Origin: Verrucomicrobiota bacterium
Lineage (GTDB): Bacteria > Verrucomicrobiota > Verrucomicrobiia > Opitutales > Oceanipulchritudinaceae
Assembly: GCA_009908535.1 (NCBI GenBank)
Contig: JAAAOD010000211.1
Coordinates: 1 to 7,197 of the forward strand
Direction of reading: 5' to 3'
DNA length: 7,197 nucleotides
A model generated the notes under the pieces. That model ran no database searches and was not told where the DNA came from. It saw nothing but the letters and a program-made list of their open reading frames with translations. How positions within the stretch are numbered: the stretch's first letter is position 1; every line of letters begins with the position of its first letter. Below are positions 1-6,156 of this stretch, piece by piece. A program made the translations under genes and the position numbers.

Positions 1-837
1 CGGGGAGCGTCCGGTCTGCGGGTCGAAGAGGTGGTGGAAGCGGTAGTCGTCGGAAAAACGGGTCTCATAATCGCCCGAGGTCGCGAGACAACGGCCCTCC
101 AGATTGGAAATGCCGAGAAGTTCGCCCTGTTGCCGGGGATGTTGGATCCCGACGGTCCAGTTCGCCTTGTGCAGAGGCTTTCCGACCGCGCCCACTTCGC
201 CGGCATCGATGAGGGCGCTGCGAATTCCATGGCAGCGTAAAATCCGCCTTGCCGCGTCGGTGGCAAATCCCTGGGCCATCCCGTTAAGGGTGACCGCCAT
301 GCCTTCTCCGTGAAGGCGGATGTTCTCCGGTCGAACTTCGAGCTTCCGCCAGTCCACTTTTGCCCGGGTCCTGCTCAGGTCCTCCCCGTCGGGAAGCGCA
401 CCGGCCTTGTCCCTGCGGGCATACAGGCGCCAGAGCGGCTGGACGGTGACATCAAAGGCCCCGCCGGTGCGCGCCGAGAGGCGGGAAGCTGTCTGCAGGA
501 TGCGGACGAGGTCGGGGTCGGGCGCGGTGAGGCTTCCGTTGCGGTTGAGGCGGGAAAGCTGGCTGTCCGCACGATAAAGGCTCATGAGGTCCTCCACCCG
601 GTCAATTTCCGTGAAGGCCGCGGAAAGAGCTTTTTCGGCCGTGCGGGCGTCTTCGTGGAAAACGGTCAGGTGAACATCGGTGCCGAGGGCGCGGCAGGAA
701 CGGCTGACCTTTTTCAGGTGGCCGTGGCCGCCGGGACCAATCCCTTCCAGCCAATCCGAATTCCGGGCGAGACGCCAGCCACCGTAGCTGAGGACCGCGC
801 CGCCCATTGCCATACAAATAAACTTTCTTCTTTCCAT
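1..837 (-). CDS. apbE: FAD:protein FMN transferase (ApbE family), 3' end outside window
   Basis: This enzyme attaches FMN from FAD covalently to a Thr or Ser of target flavoproteins such as the NqrC and RnfG subunits, outside the cytoplasmic membrane. The window holds 279 codons; the family usually runs to about 320-350 residues. N-terminal residues 2-8 (ERRKFIC) plus a short hydrophobic stretch look like a twin-arginine export signal; there is no clear lipobox. Family motifs in order: MSLYRADSQLSRLN (85-98), GGAFDVTVQPLW (125-136), LNGMAQGFATDAA (184-196), IDAGEV (210-215), SGDYETRF (254-261) and HHLFDPQTG (268-276), the last being the metal and flavin-binding signature. The usual double Gly of the fourth motif is reduced to one. 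The ATG at 837 is the only start that gives the export signal; the upstream AAGG is close to the ATG and weak. The gene follows the dihydroorotate-dehydrogenase-like gene on the same strand after 123 bases. Target protein unknown. Confidence 0.93.
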   Translation of the reverse strand, partial: MERRKFICMAMGGAVLSYGGWRLARNSDWLEGIGPGGHGHLKKVSRSCRALGTDVHLTVFHEDARTAEKALSAAFTEIDRVEDLMSLYRADSQLSRLNRNGSLTAPDPDLVRILQTASRLSARTGGAFDVTVQPLWRLYARRDKAGALPDGEDLSRTRAKVDWRKLEVRPENIRLHGEGMAVTLNGMAQGFATDAARRILRCHGIRSALIDAGEVGAVGKPLHKANWTVGIQHPRQQGELLGISNLEGRCLATSGDYETRFSDDYRFHHLFDPQTGRSP

Positions 838-875
838 TACCTTGTCTTTTCTGTTGAGGACGAAGGTTTTGTGAA

Positions 876-891
876 AGTTACAGGGGTAACT
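876..891. promoter_or_regulatory. 6-4-6 inverted repeat upstream of apbE
   Basis: The arms agttac and gtaact are perfect and separated by aggg. The centre lies about 45 bases upstream of the apbE start, where an operator or a small leader hairpin could act. No clear sigma-70 promoter boxes flank it. The sequence shows only the dyad; any regulatory role is inference. Confidence 0.3.
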
Positions 892-904
892 CCTATTGAA
901 AGCT

Positions 905-956
905 ATAAGCCATTCTTTTAGGCGACAAGAAAATTTCGCCTATGAACTCTGCTTAT
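905..956. repeat. Nested inverted repeat between the DHOD-like gene and apbE
   Basis: An inner 7-base stem (taggcga 919-925 with tcgccta 936-942, loop of 10) sits inside an outer 6-base stem (ataagc 905-910 with gcttat 951-956). The two 8-base spacers make the structure symmetric. It begins 5 bases after the stop of the dihydroorotate-dehydrogenase-like gene. Read on the minus strand, the inner hairpin is followed by aaaagaatgg rather than a T tract, so it is not a standard intrinsic terminator. It could slow polymerase, protect a 3' end, or mark the end of one transcript before apbE. Confidence 0.45.
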
Positions 957-960
957 TGAT

Positions 961-1980
961 TCAGGCACGCGGCATCGCGCTGGGATCGCGGTCCCAGTTC
1001 TGCAGGATGTGCACGTAATTGGCCCGCTCGAAGGCGGAGGCCTCCGGGCAGTGGCGGAGGTCCATCGACCCCTTCATCTGCCGCAGGGATTCGTATCCAT
1101 TTTCCTCCATCCAGCGGCTCATTTCCTCGCGGATTTCCGCCAGTCTTTGGGGACCCTTGGCCAATAATGCCGAGACCAGCTGCACGGCGTCGGCCCCGCA
1201 CATGATGGCCTTGATCGCGTCGAGGCCGGAGGTGACGCCGCCGTTGACGGCAAGATCGTAGCGGTGTTCGCAGGCAGATAGAATGGCCAGCCAGCGCAGG
1301 CGGAAGAGAAGGTCGGTCGGCCGGGTCAGCACAAGCCGTCGCTCGACCTCCAGGGATTCGACATCGATGTCCGGGTGGAAAAAGCGGTTGAAGAGGACGA
1401 GGCCGTCGATGCCCAGTTGGTCGAGTTTCCGAGCGAAATGGGGAAGCGAGGAATAGACGGGCCCGATCTTCACGGTGAGCGGGATGCGCAGGGCTTTCCG
1501 CGCCTCGGCAACCATGTCGTACGCCATCTGTTCGACCGCCGCACCGTCCACCGTGGGATCGGTCGGAATGGTGTAGATGGTCAGTTCAAGGGCGTCCGCG
1601 CCCGCCTCCTCGATCAAACCCGCATAGCGAAGCCAGTTGCCCGGGGTCGTGCCGTTGAGGGAGCCGATCACCGGGATGTCGACCGACTCCTTGATGGTTT
1701 TGATTTTCCGAAGGTACTCATCCGGCTGGTTGTAGTAGGCCTCCGTTTTCGGGAAAAAACTTAGCGCCTCCGGGGAATAGATCCCCATCGATTCCTCGAA
1801 ATCGACCGCGTCTCTTTCCTCGCGCAGAATCTGCTCCTGGAAGAGCGAGTGTACGACGATCGCCGCCGCGCCCGCTTGCGCGGTCGTCCGCAAAAGATCC
1901 TCGTCATTCGCCAGCGGACTGGAGCCGACGATAAGCGGGTGGGGTAATTCGAGGCCGAGGTAGGAGGTCGCCAGATTCAT
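961..1980 (-). CDS. Dihydroorotate dehydrogenase-like flavoprotein
   Basis: A 339-residue FMN-binding TIM-barrel protein of the dihydroorotate dehydrogenase superfamily, close to the subgroup usually annotated as dihydroorotate dehydrogenase-like protein. Start MNLATSYLGLELPHPLIVGS fits the N-terminal strand of the family; the frame is open further upstream but that extension is arginine-rich and unlike the family. Later features: SLNGTTPGNW (107-116), LELTIYTIPTDP (131-142), VKIGP with the flavin-site Lys (170-174), LVLFNRF (194-200), AVNGGVTSG (244-252) for the phosphate side of FMN, and GSMD (304-307). True class 1 enzymes carry a NxSCPN motif with the catalytic Cys where this protein has TIYTIP, so it probably does not oxidise dihydroorotate. 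From memory, relatives often lie near pyruvate:ferredoxin oxidoreductase genes; none is visible here. No Shine-Dalgarno is seen. Substrate unknown. Confidence 0.88.
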   Translation of the reverse strand: MNLATSYLGLELPHPLIVGSSPLANDEDLLRTTAQAGAAAIVVHSLFQEQILREERDAVDFEESMGIYSPEALSFFPKTEAYYNQPDEYLRKIKTIKESVDIPVIGSLNGTTPGNWLRYAGLIEEAGADALELTIYTIPTDPTVDGAAVEQMAYDMVAEARKALRIPLTVKIGPVYSSLPHFARKLDQLGIDGLVLFNRFFHPDIDVESLEVERRLVLTRPTDLLFRLRWLAILSACEHRYDLAVNGGVTSGLDAIKAIMCGADAVQLVSALLAKGPQRLAEIREEMSRWMEENGYESLRQMKGSMDLRHCPEASAFERANYVHILQNWDRDPSAMPRA

Positions 1981-2060
1981 GCATTTTGGGGGTTGGAGTT
2001 GCGCTTCAGGGGGACGTGCCCGCCGTTCGGAACGAGCCAATAAACCATTCTTATAAGCAG

Positions 2061-2102
2061 CAACAAAATTCCGCCGCCGGAGGTTGCCTCGCGGCGGCGG
2101 AA
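2061..2102 (-). terminator. Strong intrinsic terminator of the small membrane protein gene
   Basis: An 11-base GC-rich stem (2069-2079 with 2092-2102) is extended, past one bulged G, by a 4-base stem (2080-2083 with 2087-2090) and a three-base loop. Read on the minus strand it is followed by TTTTGTTG. It begins 9 bases after the stop codon of the gene at 2111-2371, so it terminates that gene and separates it from the dihydroorotate-dehydrogenase-like gene downstream. Confidence 0.9.
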
Positions 2103-2110
2103 CCATTTCC

Positions 2111-2371
2111 TTACTTGTCGCGGATTTGGGCCGCCGTCTTGTTCAATTCGGAGAGGTCCTTCTTGATGTCGAGGAGCAGGAACAGCAGCCCGAGAACGAC
2201 CGTCACCCAGATGAAGCCGAAGGCGAAGCCCAGCAGCATGCCGAGAACGCCCATGAGAAAGCCCCCCTCCAGGCCCGCGACCAAGCCTCCGATGGTCGCG
2301 ATAAGGAGAACCAGCCAGCCGACTACGTTCAGGATTGCGTTGAGGGAACCGACGACGAGTTTTGCGAGCAT
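2111..2371 (-). CDS. Small two-helix membrane protein, unknown function
   Basis: An 86-residue protein that I do not recognise. Residues about 6-34 and 37-67 are strongly hydrophobic and form two membrane helices; the short turn carries a single acidic residue (GLEGG, 33-37). Both helices are rich in Gly (GGLVAG, GVLGMLLGFAFG), which suggests tight helix packing or oligomers. The tail DIKKDLSELNKTAAQIRDK (68-86) is charged and amphipathic, likely cytoplasmic. The start is decided by an AGGAGG at 2376-2381, four bases before the ATG; a longer open frame upstream has no family-like content. It is followed by a strong terminator, so it is probably a one-gene unit, divergent from the broken GH17 gene. 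The good ribosome site and clean terminator argue that it is real and well expressed. Confidence 0.82.
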   Translation of the reverse strand: MLAKLVVGSLNAILNVVGWLVLLIATIGGLVAGLEGGFLMGVLGMLLGFAFGFIWVTVVLGLLFLLLDIKKDLSELNKTAAQIRDK

Positions 2372-2375
2372 ATTG

Positions 2376-2381
2376 CCTCCT
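2376..2381 (-). promoter_or_regulatory. Shine-Dalgarno AGGAGG of the small membrane protein
   Basis: On the minus strand AGGAGG lies four bases before the ATG at 2371. It is the best ribosome-binding site in the window and fixes the start at residue M of MLAKL rather than at the longer in-frame extension. Confidence 0.85.
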
Positions 2382-2414
2382 TGGTTGGATGGTTTTGGTG
2401 TACGGGGGGCAAAG

Positions 2415-2430
2415 GACCGCCTTAGCGGTC
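2415..2430. promoter_or_regulatory. Perfect 6-base hairpin in the leader of the small membrane protein gene
   Basis: The arms gaccgc and gcggtc enclose the loop ctta. The hairpin ends about 43 bases before the start codon at 2371, so it would be part of that mRNA leader if transcription begins further up. Whether it regulates translation, stability or nothing cannot be told. Confidence 0.35.
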
Positions 2431-2520
2431 GGGCGCACAATGGAAAAACCGGGACGGCTTGTCGATCCCGGAATCGAAGCCTCCTCCGCTCCCCCTCCGG
2501 GAAGGGGTAGCTTATTTGCA

Positions 2521-2532
2521 ATTATGCATAAT
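2521..2532. promoter_or_regulatory. 12-base palindrome attatgcataat in the divergent intergenic region
   Basis: A perfect AT-rich palindrome in a GC-rich setting, 45 bases before the GH17 lipoprotein start and 150 bases before the minus-strand small protein. It contains a CATAAT hexamer on both strands, so it could be a -10 box, a regulator site, or both. I see no matching -35 box at a good distance on either strand. Role is inference. Confidence 0.35.
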
Positions 2533-2576
2533 CGCTTGACGCCTTGGTGGAAAGGAGCGGGAGAAAGGCGGGTGAG

Positions 2577-3271
2577 ATGAGGGAAGGAAACCCGCTTGGA
2601 CGACTGGGAAAGGTGACGGGGACGGGGCTGCTGCTGGCTCTTGGCATGGGCGGCTGCGCGGAGGAGGAAGAAGCTTCCCTGCGACCGTGACCGGATCCGG
2701 GGGAGGCGGCGCCGCTGGAGGAGATCCGGGAAGCCCCGGAGGAGATCTGGGTGCGGCGTATGCGGAAGTGAATACGGGCGGGGAAGTGGAGGCGGCGGTC
2801 GAGCTGGCGAACGCCCATTCGGAGGTTGTGATGGCGGTGAGCGCGGGGAACGAGACCCTTGTGAACTGGTCCTTTGTTCCGGCGGAAGAGCGAGCGGAGG
2901 CCATCATCGACGCGGCGGTCGCCTACGCGAAGAAGAATTACCGCGTTGTGCGGGAAGCTCTCGACGCGGGTGGCCTCGCCATTCCCGTCGTCATCGGAGA
3001 GACCGGCTGGCAGAGTGTGCCGAGCGCGGTCCTTGAGGAGGCCCCGGAACAGGATTTCGCCGGGGTGCTGGCCGGAGTTGACAGGCAGGAAATGTACTAC
3101 GCGCGCAGGCAGGGATGGGCTTACGGGGACGAAGGGGATTCCCCCGGCGATGGCTTTACGCGTCCCGCGGCCATGTTCTACTTCGCCGCCTTTGACGAGC
3201 CGTGGAAGGAGGCGGACGACACGTGGGGCCTCTGGCTAGCGGAGTGTGGAAGTTCTGAGGTGCGGCCGTAG
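2577..3271 (+). pseudogene. Broken glycoside hydrolase family 17 (beta-glucanase-like) lipoprotein
   Basis: An ATG at 2577 with AAAGG eight bases upstream opens a lipoprotein leader: basic start, hydrophobic stretch (LLLALGMGG) and Cys at residue 27, then AEEEE and a TGA at 2688. The rest lies in another frame, open to the TGA at 3271. That body, counted from the GTG at 2687, shows GH17 motifs: VVMAVSAGNETLVNW (47-61) with the acid/base Glu56, IPVVIGETGW (99-108) with the nucleophile Glu105, and FTRPAAMFYFAAFDEPWK (157-174). GH17 barrels act on beta-1,3-glucans and normally need about 250-300 residues. Here the first barrel strands are missing, and only 49 positions separate the two Glu, far fewer than usual, so an internal in-frame loss is also likely. 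The GTGA overlap could couple two short proteins, but a decayed gene fits better. The body lacks its own clear ribosome site. Confidence 0.75.
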
Positions 3272-3321
3272 CGAGCCCGAAATATGGGAAATCTTGTCCT
3301 GACAACGGATACCCCGCGGAT

Positions 3322-3325
3322 AGGA
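3322..3325 (+). promoter_or_regulatory. AGGA ribosome-binding site deciding the cotransporter start
   Basis: AGGA lies nine bases before the ATG at 3335. The alternative in-frame ATG at 3284 has no purine-rich site before it and would add 17 residues that look unlike the family, so 3335 is preferred. Confidence 0.5.
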
Positions 3326-3334
3326 TGCAGATCC

Positions 3335-5812
3335 ATGGGAAGAAAAGGCAGGAACAAGGGAAATGATCAAAGGCACACCCTCGGTACCTTTGCCGGGGTC
3401 TTCACGCCGAGCGTCCTGACCATTCTGGGAATCATTCTCTTTCTGCGCACGGGCTACGTCGTAGGGAGCGCGGGCCTTGGAAAAGCGCTGATTATTCTGG
3501 GGATCGCCAATGTCATCGCGGTGCTGACGAGCGTTTCCCTTTCGGCGATCGCGACGAACCTGAAAGTGAAGGGCGGAGGGCATTATTATTTGATTTCACG
3601 TACGCTGGGACTCGAGTTCGGCGGCGCCATCGGGGTGGTCCTTTTCCTCGCGCAGGCGGTGTCCATCGCCTTTTACTGCATCGGTTTCGGCGAGGTGCTG
3701 GCGGCCTCGGGTTTCCTTGCCGAAAGGGCGGTTTCGCCGCGGGTCATCGCGGCGGCGGCAGTGGCTTTTCTCTTTGTTCTGGCCTGGCTGGGCGCGGACT
3801 GGGCGAACCGGTTCCAGTATGTCGTGATGGTCCTGCTGGTGGCGGCACTGGGCTCTTTTTTTGCGGGCGGTATCGACCAGTGGAATACGCAGACTCTCGC
3901 TGCCAACTGGACCGCACCCGGAGAAGGGCCGTCCTTCTGGGTTCTCTTCGCTTTGTTTTTCCCGGCCGTGACCGGTTTTACGGCCGGGGTGAGCATGTCG
4001 GGAGACCTGAAGAATCCCGGAAAAAGCCTGCCGTTGGGAACTTTTCTGGCCGTGGGGGTTTCCATTCTCGTCTACTTCGGGGCCGTCGTCCTTTTCGCGG
4101 GCGCGCTGCCGAACGCCGAGCTGGCGGCGGACTTCGACGCCATGAACCGGCTCGCGCGCTATGGCTGGCTGATCGACGCCGGGGTGATCGCGGCGACCCT
4201 GTCCTCGGCCATGGCCTCCTTTCTCGGCGCGCCGCGCATCCTGCAATCGCTTGCCGCCGACCGCATCTTTCCCTTTCTGCATCCCTTTGCCAAGGGGGCG
4301 GGGCCGACCGGAAATCCGCGCCGTGCGGTCGCCGTGGCGGCGGGCATCGCCTTTCTGACCATTTTTCTCGGGAACCTGAACCTGATCGCGCCGGTGGTGA
4401 CAATGTTCTTCCTCATCACGTACGGACTGCTGAACTACGCCACCTTTTACGAGGCGCGGACGGCCAGCCCCTCCTTCCGGCCAAGCTTCAAATGGTTCGA
4501 CAAGCGCCTCAGCCTGCTCGGTTTCGCGGCCTGCCTTCTCGTCATGCTGATCATCGATCCGACCGCGGGGATTGTGGCCATTTCGCTCCTTTTCGCGATC
4601 ATGCAATACCTGCGTCGTACGGCGGATCCGGCCCGCTGGGCGGACAGCCGGCGCGGACATCACCTGCAGCGCGTCCGGGAAAACCTGCTCGCGGCGGCGG
4701 AAGCGCCCCAGCACCCTCGCGACTGGCGGCCGCAGATTCTCGCCTTCGCCGAGGATCCGGACCGGCGGCCGCGATTGCTCCGGCTGGCCTCATGGTTGGA
4801 AGGCGGAAGCGGCCTGACGACGGCGGTGCAGCTGCTGGAAGGCAAGGATCTCCTCCTTTCAAAAAGGAAAAAGGAGGCCGAAGCCGCCCTTTCGAAGGAT
4901 CTGCGCGAACACAACCCCGCCGCCTTTTCCCTCGTGCTGACCACGCGGGACGCCAACATCGCGGTGCACACGCTCCTGCAGGCGCACGGCATCGGTCCCT
5001 TGCGAACCAACACCGTTCTGTTGAACTGGCGCGATCCGGAGAACGCGGGGACCGCGCGTTTCCGCGAAGTCCTTCTCGGGAAGCAGCTGCGCACCCTCCA
5101 TCGCCTCGGCGGGAATATCGTCATGCTGCATGCCTCGCGGCAGGGATGGGCCCGCCTTGAGGAAGACGAGGAGGAAAAGAAGCGCCTCGGCATCCTCTGG
5201 TCCGACGATGCCACCGGGCGGATGATGCTGCTGTTGGCCTATCTTATGAAACGGGCGGAGGCATGGAAAGGAGCGGAGCTGCAGCTACTGGCCTTTCCGA
5301 CGGAAATGGACAGGGAAGAACAGCAGACGAAGCTGGCTTCCCTCCTTGAAGAGGCCCGTATCGAGGCGTCCATTTGTATTCTGCCGGATCGCGAAGGGGG
5401 CTCCTTCGTCGAGGCCGCGGGTGACCTTTGTTTTCTTTTCCTGCCTTTCCGCTTCAGGGCCGGGGGGGCCATGAGCCTTCCTTTCGTGGACGATCCCGAC
5501 CGTCTGCTTTCCCGCTTGCCGCCCGCCGTCGTGGTCGCGGCCGGAGAGGACATCGACCTTGGCGCGGAACCGGAGGAGGGCGCCGCCGCCGACCTCGCCG
5601 CCGCGCGCGATCGTCGGGACAAATGGGTCAAGCTGGCCGAGGAGACGGAAGGCAAAGCCGAAGCAGCCGACGAGAAATGCCCCGAAGAGATGGAAAAGTT
5701 GCGCCGCAAAGCCGCCAGCGCCCGGGCCAAGGCAACAGACGCCGAAAACGCCCTCAAGGAAATGGAATCGGGCGGCGAGTCCCCGGAGGAATCTCCCCAG
5801 GAGGGACATTAG
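3335..5812 (+). CDS. Cation-chloride cotransporter family protein (SLC12/NKCC-like)
   Basis: An 825-residue inner-membrane carrier of the APC superfamily, predicted to move chloride together with cations. The membrane part (about 20-425) has roughly twelve helices; the rest is the soluble regulatory domain typical of these carriers. Family motifs: GVFTPSVLTILGIILFLRTG (21-40), KGGGHYYLISRTLGLEFGG (79-97), FFPAVTGF (208-215) followed by SGDLKNPGKSLPLGT (222-236), and ATLSSAMASFLGAPR (287-301). In the soluble part WSDDATGRMMLLLAYL (622-637) matches the animal cotransporter C-terminal domain. By alignment from memory, Tyr114, Pro210 and Thr213 match the potassium site of NKCC1, and Ser290-Ser291 match its sodium site, which potassium-only relatives lack. 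Residues about 750-809 form a highly charged coiled coil ending in an acidic tail, an unusual extension. An alternative start is 3284 (842 residues). It follows the broken GH17 gene by 63 bases and need not be linked to it. Confidence 0.92.
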   Translation: MGRKGRNKGNDQRHTLGTFAGVFTPSVLTILGIILFLRTGYVVGSAGLGKALIILGIANVIAVLTSVSLSAIATNLKVKGGGHYYLISRTLGLEFGGAIGVVLFLAQAVSIAFYCIGFGEVLAASGFLAERAVSPRVIAAAAVAFLFVLAWLGADWANRFQYVVMVLLVAALGSFFAGGIDQWNTQTLAANWTAPGEGPSFWVLFALFFPAVTGFTAGVSMSGDLKNPGKSLPLGTFLAVGVSILVYFGAVVLFAGALPNAELAADFDAMNRLARYGWLIDAGVIAATLSSAMASFLGAPRILQSLAADRIFPFLHPFAKGAGPTGNPRRAVAVAAGIAFLTIFLGNLNLIAPVVTMFFLITYGLLNYATFYEARTASPSFRPSFKWFDKRLSLLGFAACLLVMLIIDPTAGIVAISLLFAIMQYLRRTADPARWADSRRGHHLQRVRENLLAAAEAPQHPRDWRPQILAFAEDPDRRPRLLRLASWLEGGSGLTTAVQLLEGKDLLLSKRKKEAEAALSKDLREHNPAAFSLVLTTRDANIAVHTLLQAHGIGPLRTNTVLLNWRDPENAGTARFREVLLGKQLRTLHRLGGNIVMLHASRQGWARLEEDEEEKKRLGILWSDDATGRMMLLLAYLMKRAEAWKGAELQLLAFPTEMDREEQQTKLASLLEEARIEASICILPDREGGSFVEAAGDLCFLFLPFRFRAGGAMSLPFVDDPDRLLSRLPPAVVVAAGEDIDLGAEPEEGAAADLAAARDRRDKWVKLAEETEGKAEAADEKCPEEMEKLRRKAASARAKATDAENALKEMESGGESPEESPQEGH

Positions 5813-5927
5813 GGAGGGGAGACCGGTCGCCGGAGTCGTAAGCAACTGTGTCTTCGTCAAGCGGGAAGGGGCTAATTTTTCAAAAGCCATCGGCCTTCGC
5901 CTGGCGGACCCTTGGCCGGCGAAGAAG

Positions 5928-5938
5928 GGCCGAAGGCC
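5928..5938. repeat. Mini-hairpin GGCC-GAA-GGCC at the left end of the repeat cluster
   Basis: Four paired bases close a GAA triloop. On its own it would be ignored, but the same loop recurs in the hairpins at 5966-5978, 6016-6028 and 6112-6120, so it is recorded as the first member of the set. Confidence 0.35.
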
Positions 5939-5952
5939 AGAGGCCATACCAG

Positions 5953-5991
5953 CCCGGCCCGAAGTATCGCGAAGCGATGCGCAGGGCCGGG
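5953..5991. repeat. Nested palindrome (REP-like) in the intergenic region
   Basis: An outer 8-base stem (cccggccc 5953-5960 with gggccggg 5984-5991) encloses two symmetric 5-base spacers and an inner 5-base stem (atcgc 5966-5970 with gcgat 5974-5978) with a GAA triloop. The architecture resembles repetitive extragenic palindromes. Copy number elsewhere in the genome cannot be seen from this window. Confidence 0.6.
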
Positions 5992-6013
5992 TAAATGTCC
6001 CTGAATGAAAATT

Positions 6014-6060
6014 AAGGGCTGAAAGCCCGCCAATAGCTTCCGGGCTTTCAGCCCTTTATT
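6014..6060. terminator. 16-base perfect hairpin, probable bidirectional terminator or REP-like repeat
   Basis: The arms 6014-6029 and 6041-6056 are perfectly complementary over 16 bases with an 11-base loop. It is followed by TTTATTAT on the plus strand and by a T-rich aattttc on the minus strand, so it could end transcription from either side. It lies about 200 bases after the cotransporter stop, with no better terminator nearer. Each arm is itself a small palindrome (gggct-gaa-agccc), so the structure can also fold as two mini-hairpins, as repetitive extragenic palindromes do. A repeat that doubles as a terminator is the likeliest reading. Confidence 0.65.
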
Positions 6061-6081
6061 ATGGAAGCGCCCACTCCATAA
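6059..6081. repeat. 7-base inverted repeat directly after the 16-base hairpin
   Basis: TTATGGA (6059-6065) pairs with TCCATAA (6075-6081) across a 9-base loop. It starts three bases after the preceding stem ends, so the two hairpins would stack. It forms part of the repeat cluster; no function is indicated. Confidence 0.5.
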
Positions 6082-6108
6082 CCCAGCCCTCCGGCCCGCG
6101 AAGGACAT

Positions 6109-6156
6109 GTAGCCGAAGGCGTTAGACTTTAGCCAACCTCTCACGAGTTCGGCTAC
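6109..6156. repeat. 9-base inverted repeat with 30-base loop
   Basis: GTAGCCGAA (6109-6117) pairs with TTCGGCTAC (6148-6156). The left arm overlaps a mini-palindrome gcc-gaa-ggc (6112-6120), repeating the GAA triloop theme of this region. It closes the repeat cluster before the typA leader. Confidence 0.5.

Noticed and set aside
310..921. Plus-strand open frame of about 200 codons
   Set aside because: It runs antisense to apbE, whose motifs are unmistakable. GC-rich coding DNA often leaves the opposite strand open; no family features are seen.
2492..2507. Small hairpin cccct / aggggt-like in the divergent region
   Set aside because: Only five base pairs, no T tract on either side and no gene end nearby.
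3596..4714. Minus-strand open frame of 372 codons and a plus-strand frame at 3880-5160
   Set aside because: Both lie inside the cotransporter gene in other frames. They are rich in Arg, Gly and Pro with no motif, as expected for shadows of GC-rich coding DNA.
5913..6156. CRISPR array or mobile element
   Set aside because: The inverted repeats differ from one another, there are no equal spacers, and no transposase or cas gene is seen in the window.
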